A DNA stretch of 64,000 bases from Mycobacterium scrofulaceum (GTDB lineage: Bacteria; Actinomycetota; Actinomycetes; Mycobacteriales; Mycobacteriaceae): the NCBI RefSeq assembly GCF_002086735.1, contig NZ_MVIJ01000027.1, positions 16,539 through 80,538 of the forward strand, written 5' to 3'. The notes beneath the pieces were generated by a model. That model saw nothing but the letters and a program-made list of their open reading frames with translations, ran no database searches and was not told the DNA's origin. The position numbers and the translations under genes are program-made. This document shows positions 32,435 through 41,377 of this stretch, in pieces (the stretch's first letter is position 1; every line of letters begins with the position of its first letter).

Positions 32435-35400
32435 CTATTCGCCGCGGGACCCGGACACCCGCTCGGGCATCGTCACCGCGGACGCGGCGAGCACCGCAAC
32501 CGAAATCAGCGCCAGCAGCTGGACGTTCGCGGAATGCCCCGCGTAGCCGTCGACGGAGCGCCACGGATGCCGTGACAACACCGCCCCGGCCAGGATGAGC
32601 CCACCCGCGCTCAGCGCCATCGCGGCACCGTTCAGCCGGCGGTCCCGCAGCCGGTACCGCACGCCCAGGGCGGCGGCGGTCACGAGCACCCCGGCGGCCC
32701 CGGCGATCACCGCCCCGCCAGCCAACACCGCGACCGCCGCCCACGGCCCCGGCGCCCAGGGCCGGGAGGGCGCGTCGTCGGGTCGACCACGCCGGGTGCG
32801 CCACAGCGCGAGCAGGGCCAGCAACGGCAGCAGGGCCAGCCCGAACGCCAGCCCGGCGCGGTACGGCGCGTTGGGCGGGAACGTCAGCGTGATGGTGCCG
32901 GGGTCTCCGGGCGGCACGACCCAGCCCTGCTGCCAACCGTTGACGGCCACCGGGGTCAGCCGCGTCCCGGTGCCGGTGCGCGCCACCCAACCGGGGTTGA
33001 TGCTCTCCGGGATGACCAGCACCCGCGACGTGGCCGACGGGGGAGCCTGCACTTCCCGGCGGTCCGGCCCCCACGCCCGCCACACCGGAGCGGCGACCGC
33101 GCCGGGTGCGGGAGCGGCGGCGGAACCCGTGGTCAGCTCGGCGCCGTCGACCACGAACTGAGCGCCCGGGCTGATCAACAGCTCCTGCTGCCCCGCCGGC
33201 AGCGCGATCGGGTCCCGGTCGCAGGCCTGCGCCGCGACGGGGGCGTCGTCGAGCAGCGCGCCCACGGTGGTGCGGATCGACGTGTGCACGAATCGGCCCG
33301 CGACCGCGACGACCGGGCCGTGGTCGCAATCCACGGTGACCTCCCTGCCGCGGTTGCGGCCGGCGTCGGCGGGCGCGACCGGGTGGCCGTCGGCGCCGAG
33401 CACCGCCAGCTCGGCCAGCCCCGGCGGCTTGAGCTGGTCGAAACCCAGCGCGTTGCGGTCGATGACGTCTTCCCAGTCCAGCAGGCTCACGGTCACGGTG
33501 TCGGTCAACCGCGGATGCAGCGCGACGGTCTGCGGTTCGCCGGGCCGCAGCGCGCGCACCTGCGGGCCGTCGCCCAGGTTGACCGCCACCATCGTCGGGT
33601 GCGCGGGCAGCGCCGACCGGCTCGGCACCAGCCGCAACCCGGTGACCTCGGTGGGCCGCGGCAGCGTGAGCGTCAGCGTGGGCGGGGTCTTGTGCTGCAC
33701 CACTCGCTGCGGCGCGGTCCACGCGGTGGACGGGTCGCCGTCGGTGGCGGCGTAGGCCGAGCCGAGGACGTCGACCAGGTCCGAGTCGCCCCGGGCGCGG
33801 GTGGTGTTCGGCTCGGCGATCAGGTCGGCCAGCTTCGGCCCCTGCCGTGGACGGACCCACACCAGCGGGGTCACCGACGTCGGCGCCGGAACGGTCAGCG
33901 TCCGGCTGAGGTTGACCGGTTCCTCGGGCGCCAGGGCCATCGACGGCGCGCAGCGCACACCGTCGGGCGCCGTCGCGCAGCCCGGCCTGCCGAGCAGCTC
34001 GGAACCGAGGTCCCAGCCCGCGACGGTCGAGCCCGGCGGCGGCCCGGGAACCCGCACGGTGTGCCGCAGGTCGACCTGGTGGGCGAAGCCGGACGCGTCG
34101 TACTGGGTGATCGACAGGTCGGTGATGCCGAACTGCACGCCGGGCGATCCGTCGTCGGTGCCCGCGGCGGTGATCCGCACCCACGGCGTCTCGCCGTAGG
34201 GCAGCGCGGAGGCGAGCGGCTTGCCCGGCTCGTCGAACCGCAGGGTCGTGCTGCCGGTGGCGGTTTCGATCAGGATGCGGCGCACCTGCGCGCCGACGGC
34301 GGTGGCGCTGGGCGTCAGGGTGATCGCCGCGTTGGTCACGGGATGGTCGAAGTCGACCCGCAGCCACTGGCCGACGGCGGCCTGCAGCGAGTTGGACACC
34401 CACGCGGTCGCCGGATCGCCGTCGACGGCCGCGACCGGGGAGGTCGCCGGCGCCACGTCGGGCATCGCGGTGGAGTCCGACGACGAGCTCGACACGGTGA
34501 TCCGCCCGCCCGTCCAGGCCCCGACGACGGGGTCGGCGCCGGGGACGGGGTAGTCGGGCACGCGGTTGTAGGTGTGCCGCGCGTCGCCCGCGGCCCGGGC
34601 GGCCGACGAATGCAGGTCCACCCGGCCGTAGTCGGTCTCGCGCGCCACCGGGGTGTCGGTGACGGTCACCGCGGGCGCCGGCAGGCCGGCGCCGCGGGCG
34701 TCGGCGGTCAGGAGCACGGGACCCAGCGGCGGTTGCCCCAGGAGCCGGCGCCGCTCGTCGAGCCGCTGCAGCACCTCGGGTCCGCCGTCCACCCTGGGCA
34801 GCCGGTCCACGTCCGCGAAGTACGGCGCGCCGGAGCCGCCGGCGACCCGGTAAACCACTCGATAAATCTCGATGGCCGGATACCGCGGACGCAGCCCGCT
34901 GTCGGCCACGAAGCCCGCCAGGGTGCCGGGCCCCACCGGGTCGCCGAACTGCGCCACCTTCTGCAGCCCCGGGGAGCCGTCGACCGTGCGGTGCACCAGG
35001 ATCGGGCGCGCCGAGCGCGACGTGTCCGGATCCAGGTCGTTGCGCACCACGAGATACGAAATGCCTTGGCGCGCAAGGGTATCAGCGAGACCGGCCGAGG
35101 GCCGCCCGGCGGCGAAGAGGCGTTGCACAGAATCCAGCGCCCGGATGGTCTGCGGCGGGGTCAACGGGATGGAGTCGCGCACACCCCACGGGCTGCCGCC
35201 GAGCACCTGCAGCGGCTCGTCGTGGCTGGTGCCCCACACCTGGGTGGCGAACGGCGCACCCGGAACCACCAGCACGCGGCCGGGGACCGGCGTCCCCCTG
35301 TTGTGCTGGTCGAGCCAGTCGGCGGTGTCCTGCCAGTACCGGGGGATCGCGTTGAAGGTGCCGGGCGGGGTCAGCCGGCCGGTCCACGCGAGCGAGGTGC

Positions 35401-36640
35401 TCACCATCAACGCCGTCAGGATGACGGTCGCGACCGCCACCCGCCTATCGCGCTCGGGGCGGGCGAACGCGCGCAGCCACACCGACCCGGGCACGGATCC
35501 GGGCAGCGGTATCCGCCCCAGCACCTGGGCGAGGCCCAGCACGATGGGGATCCGGATCACCGAACCCAGCTTGTGCACGTTGCGCAGCGGCGCGCCGCCG
35601 GCGTCCAGGAACGCCTGCACCGCGTGCGCCACCGGCGAGCCCAGCCCGCCGCTGTAGCCGGCCGCCATCAACACCACGCCGGTCAGCAGCATCGTCACCA
35701 ATCGCCCGCGGGCAGGCATCGCCGAACCGGCCAGCCCCGCCAGTCCCGCCGCCGCGACCAGGCAGGTGGCCAGGACGGCCGCCGAGCCGGTCACCAACGG
35801 CGCCCCCGCGGTGGCCGTCGGCGCGACGTACGGGGTCCAGCTCTCGGTGCCGCGCAGGATCTCGGTCAGCGACGACCACTGCGTGGTCACCCCGGACGAT
35901 TCGATGAAGTCCAGGAACGGCGGGCTGATCGCACGCAGCATCACCAGCGCCACCGCCCACCACAGCGTCGCCAGGAACAACGCCAGCAACCACCACCCGG
36001 TGTATCGCCACCACAGCCGGTTGGGCCGGTGGCACGCCCACCAGATCACCGCGGGCAGGCAGCCCGCCAGCGTGGCGATCGCGTTGACCGCGCCCATCAG
36101 CGCGACGGCCAGGCCGGCCTGCGCGGCGAGCGCTCGCACCGACCGGTTCGTGGACGCGCGCCCCCCTTTCAGGGCCAGGATCGTGGGCAGCAACACCCAC
36201 GGCGCCAGCATCATCGGCAGGGTTTCCGACGAGATGGACCCCAGGGTGGTCAGCACCCGCGGTGACAGCGCGAACGCGGCGGCACCGATGACCCGTGAGG
36301 CCGGGCTGCCGATGCCCAGCGCCTCGGCGACCCGCAACAGTCCCCAGAAGCCGACGGTGAGCAGCAGCGCCCACCACAGCCGTTGGGTGACCCAGCCCGG
36401 CAGCGAAAGCAGATGGCCGATCGCGAAGAAGGCGCCGTGCGGGAACAGGTACCCGTACGCCTGGTTCTGCGCCTGCCCGAACGGCAGCTCGCTGTTCCAC
36501 AGGTTGGTGGCCCGGGCCAGGAAGCGCAGCGGGTTGGCGGTGAGATCGAGTTTGGTGTCGGGCGCGATCCGGCCCGGGGATTGGGCGAACGTCAACAGCA
36601 GGGAGAGCGCCCCGACCAACCACAGCCAACGGCGCGACAC
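32435..36640 (-). CDS. aftD: alpha-(1->3)-arabinofuranosyltransferase AftD
   Basis: A 1401-residue GT-C fold arabinofuranosyltransferase, the length of M. tuberculosis AftD (Rv0236c). The N-terminal membrane region (about 1-430) has the early extracytoplasmic Asp in IAPDTKLDLTANPLRFLA (Asp28 is the likely catalytic residue). A large periplasmic part follows with F5/8-type/carbohydrate-binding modules (for example around 690-830 and 960-1080), and the C-terminus returns to the membrane (about 1280-1390). It adds branching arabinofuranose from decaprenyl-phosphoryl-arabinose to arabinogalactan and lipoarabinomannan and is essential in mycobacteria. It is preceded by DUF2613 genes on the same strand. 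Confidence 0.93.
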   Translation of the reverse strand: MSRRWLWLVGALSLLLTFAQSPGRIAPDTKLDLTANPLRFLARATNLWNSELPFGQAQNQAYGYLFPHGAFFAIGHLLSLPGWVTQRLWWALLLTVGFWGLLRVAEALGIGSPASRVIGAAAFALSPRVLTTLGSISSETLPMMLAPWVLLPTILALKGGRASTNRSVRALAAQAGLAVALMGAVNAIATLAGCLPAVIWWACHRPNRLWWRYTGWWLLALFLATLWWAVALVMLRAISPPFLDFIESSGVTTQWSSLTEILRGTESWTPYVAPTATAGAPLVTGSAAVLATCLVAAAGLAGLAGSAMPARGRLVTMLLTGVVLMAAGYSGGLGSPVAHAVQAFLDAGGAPLRNVHKLGSVIRIPIVLGLAQVLGRIPLPGSVPGSVWLRAFARPERDRRVAVATVILTALMVSTSLAWTGRLTPPGTFNAIPRYWQDTADWLDQHNRGTPVPGRVLVVPGAPFATQVWGTSHDEPLQVLGGSPWGVRDSIPLTPPQTIRALDSVQRLFAAGRPSAGLADTLARQGISYLVVRNDLDPDTSRSARPILVHRTVDGSPGLQKVAQFGDPVGPGTLAGFVADSGLRPRYPAIEIYRVVYRVAGGSGAPYFADVDRLPRVDGGPEVLQRLDERRRLLGQPPLGPVLLTADARGAGLPAPAVTVTDTPVARETDYGRVDLHSSAARAAGDARHTYNRVPDYPVPGADPVVGAWTGGRITVSSSSSDSTAMPDVAPATSPVAAVDGDPATAWVSNSLQAAVGQWLRVDFDHPVTNAAITLTPSATAVGAQVRRILIETATGSTTLRFDEPGKPLASALPYGETPWVRITAAGTDDGSPGVQFGITDLSITQYDASGFAHQVDLRHTVRVPGPPPGSTVAGWDLGSELLGRPGCATAPDGVRCAPSMALAPEEPVNLSRTLTVPAPTSVTPLVWVRPRQGPKLADLIAEPNTTRARGDSDLVDVLGSAYAATDGDPSTAWTAPQRVVQHKTPPTLTLTLPRPTEVTGLRLVPSRSALPAHPTMVAVNLGDGPQVRALRPGEPQTVALHPRLTDTVTVSLLDWEDVIDRNALGFDQLKPPGLAELAVLGADGHPVAPADAGRNRGREVTVDCDHGPVVAVAGRFVHTSIRTTVGALLDDAPVAAQACDRDPIALPAGQQELLISPGAQFVVDGAELTTGSAAAPAPGAVAAPVWRAWGPDRREVQAPPSATSRVLVIPESINPGWVARTGTGTRLTPVAVNGWQQGWVVPPGDPGTITLTFPPNAPYRAGLAFGLALLPLLALLALWRTRRGRPDDAPSRPWAPGPWAAVAVLAGGAVIAGAAGVLVTAAALGVRYRLRDRRLNGAAMALSAGGLILAGAVLSRHPWRSVDGYAGHSANVQLLALISVAVLAASAVTMPERVSGSRGE

Positions 36641-36749
36641 ACGGGCGGTCGGCGAACACGGGACGGGCGAGCCGGACTCGGCGATGGCCGCTGGAGTCGG
36701 TGGCGGCGACTCGTCCCCCGCGAGCGGGCGGTGCCCCCGGCGCCCGCCG

Positions 36750-36923
36750 CTAGCTACGGTTGCCGTACTCGACCCGGTTGAGCACTGACGACTGCGGATC
36801 GCCCCCGGGGAGTGGCGGTTTCGTGTCTTGCTGCACCATCAACGTGATCCCGAAGATCGCCGCCGCGCCGAGCAGCAGACCGACCACCACGCTCGCGGCG
36901 GCGGGCGCAATGATCCGGTTCAT
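36750..36923 (-). CDS. DUF2613 small membrane/secreted protein (Rv0236A type)
   Basis: A 57-residue gene, translating to MNRIIAPAAASVVVGLLLG and ending NRVEYGNRS, the same length as Rv0236A. AAGGAG lies six bases before its ATG. It has one hydrophobic N-terminal helix (about 4-29), which may be a membrane anchor or uncleaved signal, and a short polar tail. It lies 110 bp before aftD on the same strand and is probably co-transcribed with it. The function is unknown. Confidence 0.85.
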   Translation of the reverse strand: MNRIIAPAAASVVVGLLLGAAAIFGITLMVQQDTKPPLPGGDPQSSVLNRVEYGNRS

Positions 36924-37018
36924 CGACGGCTCCTTACAGCATCTTCAGCATCTTCGAGAACTTGGCGGTGGCCTAGCGCCAACCTAGCAGAAGCCCGGTC
37001 GGCGCCCCGGAGCGCTGG

Positions 37019-37216
37019 TCAGGGCAGACAGTGCCCGTGAAAGCACCGGTCGCCGTATTGCACCAGCTGCGGTCCGAGGGGGCTCGGCTGGGCCGGACGG
37101 CCGCGCACGGGCGCCACGCCGTGATCGGCGACGGCCAGCGTGACGCCGACCGTCGTCGCCATCCCGACCGACAGACCCACCGCGATGCTGGCCGCGGCCA
37201 AGGTGAAACCCGTCAT
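37019..37216 (-). CDS. second DUF2613-like small protein, paralogue of its neighbour
   Basis: A 65-residue protein with AAGGAG seven bases before its ATG. It starts MTGFTLAAASIAVGLSVGM, a single hydrophobic helix, followed by a polar tail ending QYGDRCFHGHCLP. Its layout and the YGDR near the end parallel the YGNR of the adjacent 57-residue DUF2613 protein, so the two are probably tandem paralogues. The extra tail has two Cys (CFHGHC) that could bind metal or form a disulfide. Both genes lie upstream of aftD on the same strand. Confidence 0.7.
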   Translation of the reverse strand: MTGFTLAAASIAVGLSVGMATTVGVTLAVADHGVAPVRGRPAQPSPLGPQLVQYGDRCFHGHCLP

Positions 37217-37344
37217 GGCTGGCTCCTTCTCGCCCCCCGCTAGCCCAGCTAGCACCTGCCCGGGAATGCCCGCGCGGCCGGACGAGGAAACCTCGCCGCC
37301 GCCCACACCCGGAGGTCCGGACCCCGCCGTGAAAACATGGCCCG

Positions 37345-38496
37345 ATGTCATTTTCGCGCACCATGGCCGCGGCAGGGGCCGTGCTCGCCTCCGTGTCGGC
37401 ATTGGTGTCGGGCTGCGCTCACCACGCGGGCCGGTCGCCCGGCCCGTCGACCTCGGTCAGCAGGCCGGCGGCCGCACCCGCCCCGCCGGCGTGCGGTGAC
37501 CTCACCGCGCTGCCGGTCCGCGACAAGCTGGCCCAGCTGCTGATGGTGGGCGTGAAGAACGCCGACGACGCCCGCTCGGTGGTCGACGACTACCACGTCG
37601 GCGGCATTTTCATCGGCAGCTGGACGGACCTGTCCCTCCTCAAGGGCCCACTGGCCGACATCGCGGCGAAGGCCGGACCGCTCCCGCTCGCGGTCAGCGT
37701 CGACGAGGAGGGCGGGCGGGTGTCGCGGTTGCGGTCGCTGATCGGCGCGTCGCCGTCCCCCCGGGAGCTGGCCCAGACCCAGACCGTCGCCCAGGTGCAT
37801 GACCTGGCCGCCGTGCGCGGCAAGAAGATGCGCGACCTGGGCATCACCATCGACTTCGCCCCCGTCGTCGACGTCACCGACGCCACCGACGGGGTGATCG
37901 GCGACCGATCCTTCGGGGGCGACCCCAACACGGTCACCGCCTACGCCGGGGCGTACGCGCAGGGCCTGCGCGACGCCGGCCTGCTGCCGGTGCTCAAGCA
38001 CTTCCCCGGGCACGGGCACGGCTCGGGCGACTCGCACACCGGCGGCGTGGTGACGCCGCCCCTGAGCGACCTGCAGAACGTCGACCTGGTGCCGTACCGG
38101 ACGCTGGTGACGGCGGCGCCGGTCGCGGTCATGCTCGGGCACCTGCAGGTCCCCGGACTGACGGGTGACGAGCCGGCGAGCCTGAGCGCCGCGGCGGTGC
38201 AGCTGCTGCGCAACGGCGTCGGCTACGGCGCTCCGCCGTTCAACGGCCCGGTGTTCACCGACGACCTGTCCAGCATGGGCGCCATCTCCGACCGGTATGG
38301 CGTCGCCGAGGCGGTCCTGCGCGCCCTGCAGGCGGGCACCGACGTCGCGCTGTGGGTCACCACCGACGAGGTGCCCGCGGTCCTGGACCGGCTGCAGAAG
38401 GCGGTGGCCGCCGGCGAACTGCCCGAGCAGCGCGTCGACGACGCGCTGGGGCGGGTGGCGACGATGAAGGGTCGCAGCCCCGCCTGCGGCCACTGA
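37345..38496 (+). CDS. lpqI: lipoprotein beta-N-acetylglucosaminidase LpqI (GH3)
   Basis: A 383-residue family 3 glycosidase matching Rv0237. The lipobox LVSGC places the lipidated Cys at residue 24, so the enzyme is anchored on the outer face of the cytoplasmic membrane. The conserved GH3/NagZ motif KHFPGHGHGSGDSHTG is near residue 218, with the His/Asp acid-base dyad, and the nucleophile Asp is in FTDDLSSMGAI near 306. It removes N-acetylglucosamine from peptidoglycan fragments for recycling. It is divergent from the DUF2613 genes. Confidence 0.92.
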   Translation: MSFSRTMAAAGAVLASVSALVSGCAHHAGRSPGPSTSVSRPAAAPAPPACGDLTALPVRDKLAQLLMVGVKNADDARSVVDDYHVGGIFIGSWTDLSLLKGPLADIAAKAGPLPLAVSVDEEGGRVSRLRSLIGASPSPRELAQTQTVAQVHDLAAVRGKKMRDLGITIDFAPVVDVTDATDGVIGDRSFGGDPNTVTAYAGAYAQGLRDAGLLPVLKHFPGHGHGSGDSHTGGVVTPPLSDLQNVDLVPYRTLVTAAPVAVMLGHLQVPGLTGDEPASLSAAAVQLLRNGVGYGAPPFNGPVFTDDLSSMGAISDRYGVAEAVLRALQAGTDVALWVTTDEVPAVLDRLQKAVAAGELPEQRVDDALGRVATMKGRSPACGH

Positions 38497-38509
38497 AGCG
38501 CACCAGTTG

Positions 38510-38525
38510 CTTACTCTGGAGTCAG
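38510..38525 (+). promoter_or_regulatory. TTACT-N4-AGTAA-type operator before the TetR gene
   Basis: CTTACTCTGGAGTCAG has 6-bp arms with one mismatch around a 4-bp centre, 25 bp before the TetR start and overlapping a TTGCTT -35-like hexamer. The same motif occurs between fabG4 and fadA2 and before fadE5, suggesting that this regulator acts on all three. Confidence 0.6.
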
Positions 38526-38549
38526 ATAGACGGGCTAGAGAGGCATGCG

Positions 38550-39203
38550 ATGGCGGGTGGCACCAAGCGGTTACCGCGCGCTGTTCGCGAGCAACAGATG
38601 CTCGACGCCGCCGTGCAGATGTTCTCGGTCAACGGCTACCACGAGACCTCGATGGACGCCATCGCCGCCCAGGCGCAGATCTCCAAGCCGATGCTCTACC
38701 TGTACTACGGCTCCAAGGAGGACCTGTTCGGCGCCTGCCTGCACCGGGAGATGGCCCGGTTCATCGACGCGGTGCGCGCGGACATCGACTTCACGCAGAG
38801 CCCGAAAGACCTGCTGCGCAACACCATCGTGGCGTTCATGCGCTACATCGACGCCAACCGGGCGTCGTGGATCGTGATGTACACCCAGGCCACCAGTTCG
38901 CAGGCGTTCGCGCACATGGTGCGCGAGGGGCGTGAACAGATCATCGAGTTGGTCGCCGGGCTGGTGCGGGCCGGCAGTCGCGGCCCGCGCGCCGAGCGCG
39001 AGCACGAGATGATGGCCGTGGCGCTGGTGGGCGCGGGGGAGGCGATGGCCAACCAGCTCAGCACCGGCGACATCGACGCCGACGAGGCCGCCGAGCTGAT
39101 GATCAACCTGTTCTGGCACGGGCTGCGGGGCGCGCCGGAGGAGCGGGAGGCCGCCGCTGCCGCGCTGCCGGAGAAGGGCGGGCCACGGGCCGCCGGGCGC
39201 TAA
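38550..39203 (+). CDS. TetR-family regulator (Rv0238 type), likely controls the fatty-acid genes downstream
   Basis: A 217-residue TetR regulator matching Rv0238. The ATG at 38550 has GAGAGG six bases upstream. The helix-turn-helix is in MDAIAAQAQISKPMLYLYYG (about 35-54), and the C-terminal domain is helical with a hydrophobic ligand pocket. A palindrome 25 bp upstream (CTTACT-N4-AGTCAG) matches sites at fabG4/fadA2 and fadE5, which points to autoregulation plus control of these genes. The ClC gene follows after 16 bp and may be co-transcribed. The ligand is probably an acyl-CoA, by inference. Confidence 0.87.
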   Translation: MAGGTKRLPRAVREQQMLDAAVQMFSVNGYHETSMDAIAAQAQISKPMLYLYYGSKEDLFGACLHREMARFIDAVRADIDFTQSPKDLLRNTIVAFMRYIDANRASWIVMYTQATSSQAFAHMVREGREQIIELVAGLVRAGSRGPRAEREHEMMAVALVGAGEAMANQLSTGDIDADEAAELMINLFWHGLRGAPEEREAAAAALPEKGGPRAAGR

Positions 39204-39219
39204 CCCCTACATTCGTGAG

Positions 39220-40470
39220 GTGGCTCGACCGCCCGCCCGCCGCAACGTCGACTTTTTCTGTGCCGTCATCATCGTCGGGCTGCTGGCCGGGGTTGCCGGG
39301 CTGGCGACCACCACGGTGCTGCGCTTCGTCGAGCACCTGACCTACCACTACACCTTCGGCACGCTGCTGACCGGGATCACCGGGAGCAGTCCGGTCCGCC
39401 GCGCCCTGGGGCCGATGGTCGGCGGCGCGCTGGCGGGGCTCGGCTGGTGGGCGTTGCGGCGCGGCGCGGCCGTGCCGCCGCTCGCGGACACCATCGCCCG
39501 CCGCGAGCGGATACCGCGGCTGGCGTGGGGTGGCGACGCCCTATTGCAGGTGCTGCTGGTCGGCTCGGGCGCGTCCCTGGGCCGGGAGGGGGCACCCCGG
39601 CAGTTCGCCGCCGCCCTGGCCGACTGGGGCACCGCGTGGCTTCGACGGCTGACGGCCCGCGACCGCCAGATCCTGCTCGCGTGCGCGGCGGGCGCCGGGC
39701 TGGGTGCGGTCTACGCCGTCCCGGTGGCCGGCGCGCTGTTCTCCGCCCGGATCATGCTGACCAGCTGGCGTCCCCGCGCCCTGGGCGCCGCGCTGATCAC
39801 GTCGAGCCTGGCCGTGGCCGTCTGCTCGGCCGCCACGCACGACGAACCGATCCTGGACTGGCCCAACGCGAACGTGTCCTTCGAGCTGACCGGCCAGGCG
39901 CTGATCTTGGCGCCGGTGGCGCTGGCGGTGGGATTGGCGTTCACCCGGCTGATGGCGGCGGCGCGACCGGCCAAGCAGCTGCGGACGTGGGTGCTGGTTC
40001 CCGCGCTCGGCGGCGCGGGCCTGGTGATGGGGATCTGTTCGCATTGGTGGCCCGAGCTGCCCGGTAACGGCCGCAGCATCCTGACCGTCGGCCTGAACAG
40101 CGGGCTGACGCTGTCCGCCGCGCTCGCGATCCTGGCGCTGAAACCCCTGCTGACCGCGCTGTTCCTGCGCGCCGGTGGGGCGGGTGGCATGCTCACCCCG
40201 TCGCTGGCCACCGGCGCGGCCGCGGGATCGGCGCTGGTGCTGGCGATGAACACGGTGGCCGGCACGCACCTCCACGGGCCGACGGTCTCGCTGGCGGGGG
40301 CCGCCGGCGTGCTGGCCGTGACGCAGGGCTCACCGATCTGGGCGGCGATCTTCGTCTGGGAGCTCGCCCGCCCGCCGCTGTGGTTGTTTTTCCTGTTCCT
40401 GGTGACCGCGACCGGCGCCCACGCGCTCAAAGTCGTTGCCACCGGCCGTGGCCCGACGCGCTCGGGCTGA
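39220..40470 (+). CDS. ClC-family chloride channel/transporter
   Basis: A 416-residue integral membrane protein of the ClC family, with about ten hydrophobic segments. The gating-Glu motif is present as GSGASLGREGAPRQF near residue 120, and GGMLTPSLATG near 315 is the GxFxP-type anion-binding loop. The first selectivity motif (GSGIP) is not visible in its usual form. It probably moves chloride or a related anion, as a channel or a proton-coupled exchanger. It starts 16 bp after the TetR gene. From memory M. tuberculosis has toxin-antitoxin genes here instead. Confidence 0.82.
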   Translation: MARPPARRNVDFFCAVIIVGLLAGVAGLATTTVLRFVEHLTYHYTFGTLLTGITGSSPVRRALGPMVGGALAGLGWWALRRGAAVPPLADTIARRERIPRLAWGGDALLQVLLVGSGASLGREGAPRQFAAALADWGTAWLRRLTARDRQILLACAAGAGLGAVYAVPVAGALFSARIMLTSWRPRALGAALITSSLAVAVCSAATHDEPILDWPNANVSFELTGQALILAPVALAVGLAFTRLMAAARPAKQLRTWVLVPALGGAGLVMGICSHWWPELPGNGRSILTVGLNSGLTLSAALAILALKPLLTALFLRAGGAGGMLTPSLATGAAAGSALVLAMNTVAGTHLHGPTVSLAGAAGVLAVTQGSPIWAAIFVWELARPPLWLFFLFLVTATGAHALKVVATGRGPTRSG

Positions 40471-40476
40471 AATTTC

Positions 40477-41358
40477 CTAGAGCGCCCGGACCGTGCCGGT
40501 CAGGTACGGGTAGCCCTTGGCGACGTTGCGCAGCGCGATGTCCCAGCCGCGATGGCTTTCGTCGATGTGGCTTTCGTCGATGTGGCTTTCGTCGATGTAG
40601 AGGCCGGCGGTGCCCGGCAGCACCAGCGGCTTGCCGAACCGCACCGAGTACTTCACCGCATCCGGGAAGCGGGCCTCGATGTTCGCCAACACCGCTGCGG
40701 CGCTGAACATTCCGTGCGCGATCACGGTCGGGAAGCCGAACAGCCTGGCCGCGACGGGGTTGGTGTGGATCGGGTTGTGGTCACCGCCGACCACGGCGTA
40801 GCGCCGGATCAGCCCGGGGCTGACGCGCAGGACGGTGCTGGGCGGCGGCAGCTTGGGCTGCTTCTGCGGCGGCGGCTTCGGCTCGTCGGACAGGCTGGTG
40901 CGCTGCTGGTGCAGGAAGGTCGTCACCTGGTGCCACGCGGTGTCCTGGAAATCGCCGCCGACGCTCACGTCGGTCACCAGGTCGACCAGCAGGCCCTTGC
41001 GGTGCTCGCGCAGGTTCTCCGCGTGCACGCGCACGCCGACGGTGTCGGTGACCGCGATCGGTCGGTGTTGCGTGATGTGGTTCTCGACGTGCACCGAACC
41101 CATTGCGGCGAAGGGGAAGTCGAACCCCGTCACCAGCGACATCATCGTGGGGAAGGTCAGCGCGAACGGATAGGTGAGCGGCACGTTGTTGCCGTAGCGC
41201 AGGCCGGTGACCGCCGCATACTCGGCCACGTTCGTGTGGTCGATGGGCAACTCCTCCACGGTCACCGTCCGCGTCGGAAGCTGGTTGCCCCTGGGCACCA
41301 TCGGCAGGGCCCCGGCCGCCGCGCGCAGCATGTTCTTCAGGCCGCTTGGCTGGTTCAT
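40477..41358 (-). CDS. htdX: 3-hydroxyacyl-thioester dehydratase HtdX
   Basis: A 293-residue double hot-dog hydratase matching Rv0241c (about 280). The catalytic dyad is Asp193 and His198 in GGDHNPIH, followed by FGFPTVIAHGM. It dehydrates (R)-3-hydroxyacyl-CoA or -ACP to the 2-enoyl thioester. It lies 19 bp downstream of fabG4 and is surely co-transcribed with it. Unusually, residues 255-269 are IDESH three times in a row, coded by three perfect 15-bp copies; other HtdX proteins, from memory, have about one such unit. The extra residues lie in a surface loop near the C-terminus, away from the dyad. Confidence 0.9.
   Translation of the reverse strand: MNQPSGLKNMLRAAAGALPMVPRGNQLPTRTVTVEELPIDHTNVAEYAAVTGLRYGNNVPLTYPFALTFPTMMSLVTGFDFPFAAMGSVHVENHITQHRPIAVTDTVGVRVHAENLREHRKGLLVDLVTDVSVGGDFQDTAWHQVTTFLHQQRTSLSDEPKPPPQKQPKLPPPSTVLRVSPGLIRRYAVVGGDHNPIHTNPVAARLFGFPTVIAHGMFSAAAVLANIEARFPDAVKYSVRFGKPLVLPGTAGLYIDESHIDESHIDESHRGWDIALRNVAKGYPYLTGTVRAL
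40554..40598 (-). repeat. in-frame 15-bp tandem repeat in htdX (three copies)
   Basis: The unit GGCTTTCGTCGATGT (plus strand) occurs three times without change, at 40554-40568, 40569-40583 and 40584-40598, coding IDESH repeats. Because the unit is a multiple of three, copy-number change by slippage would keep the frame. Confidence 0.9.
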
Positions 41359-41377
41359 CGCGTTCTCCTCCTCGCGG

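Noticed and set aside
33284..36265. Open frame of 993 codons on the plus strand opposite aftD
   Set aside because: It is antisense to a clear aftD gene. The translation is a low-complexity Arg/Gly/His/Pro-rich shadow typical of high-GC DNA, with no recognisable domain.
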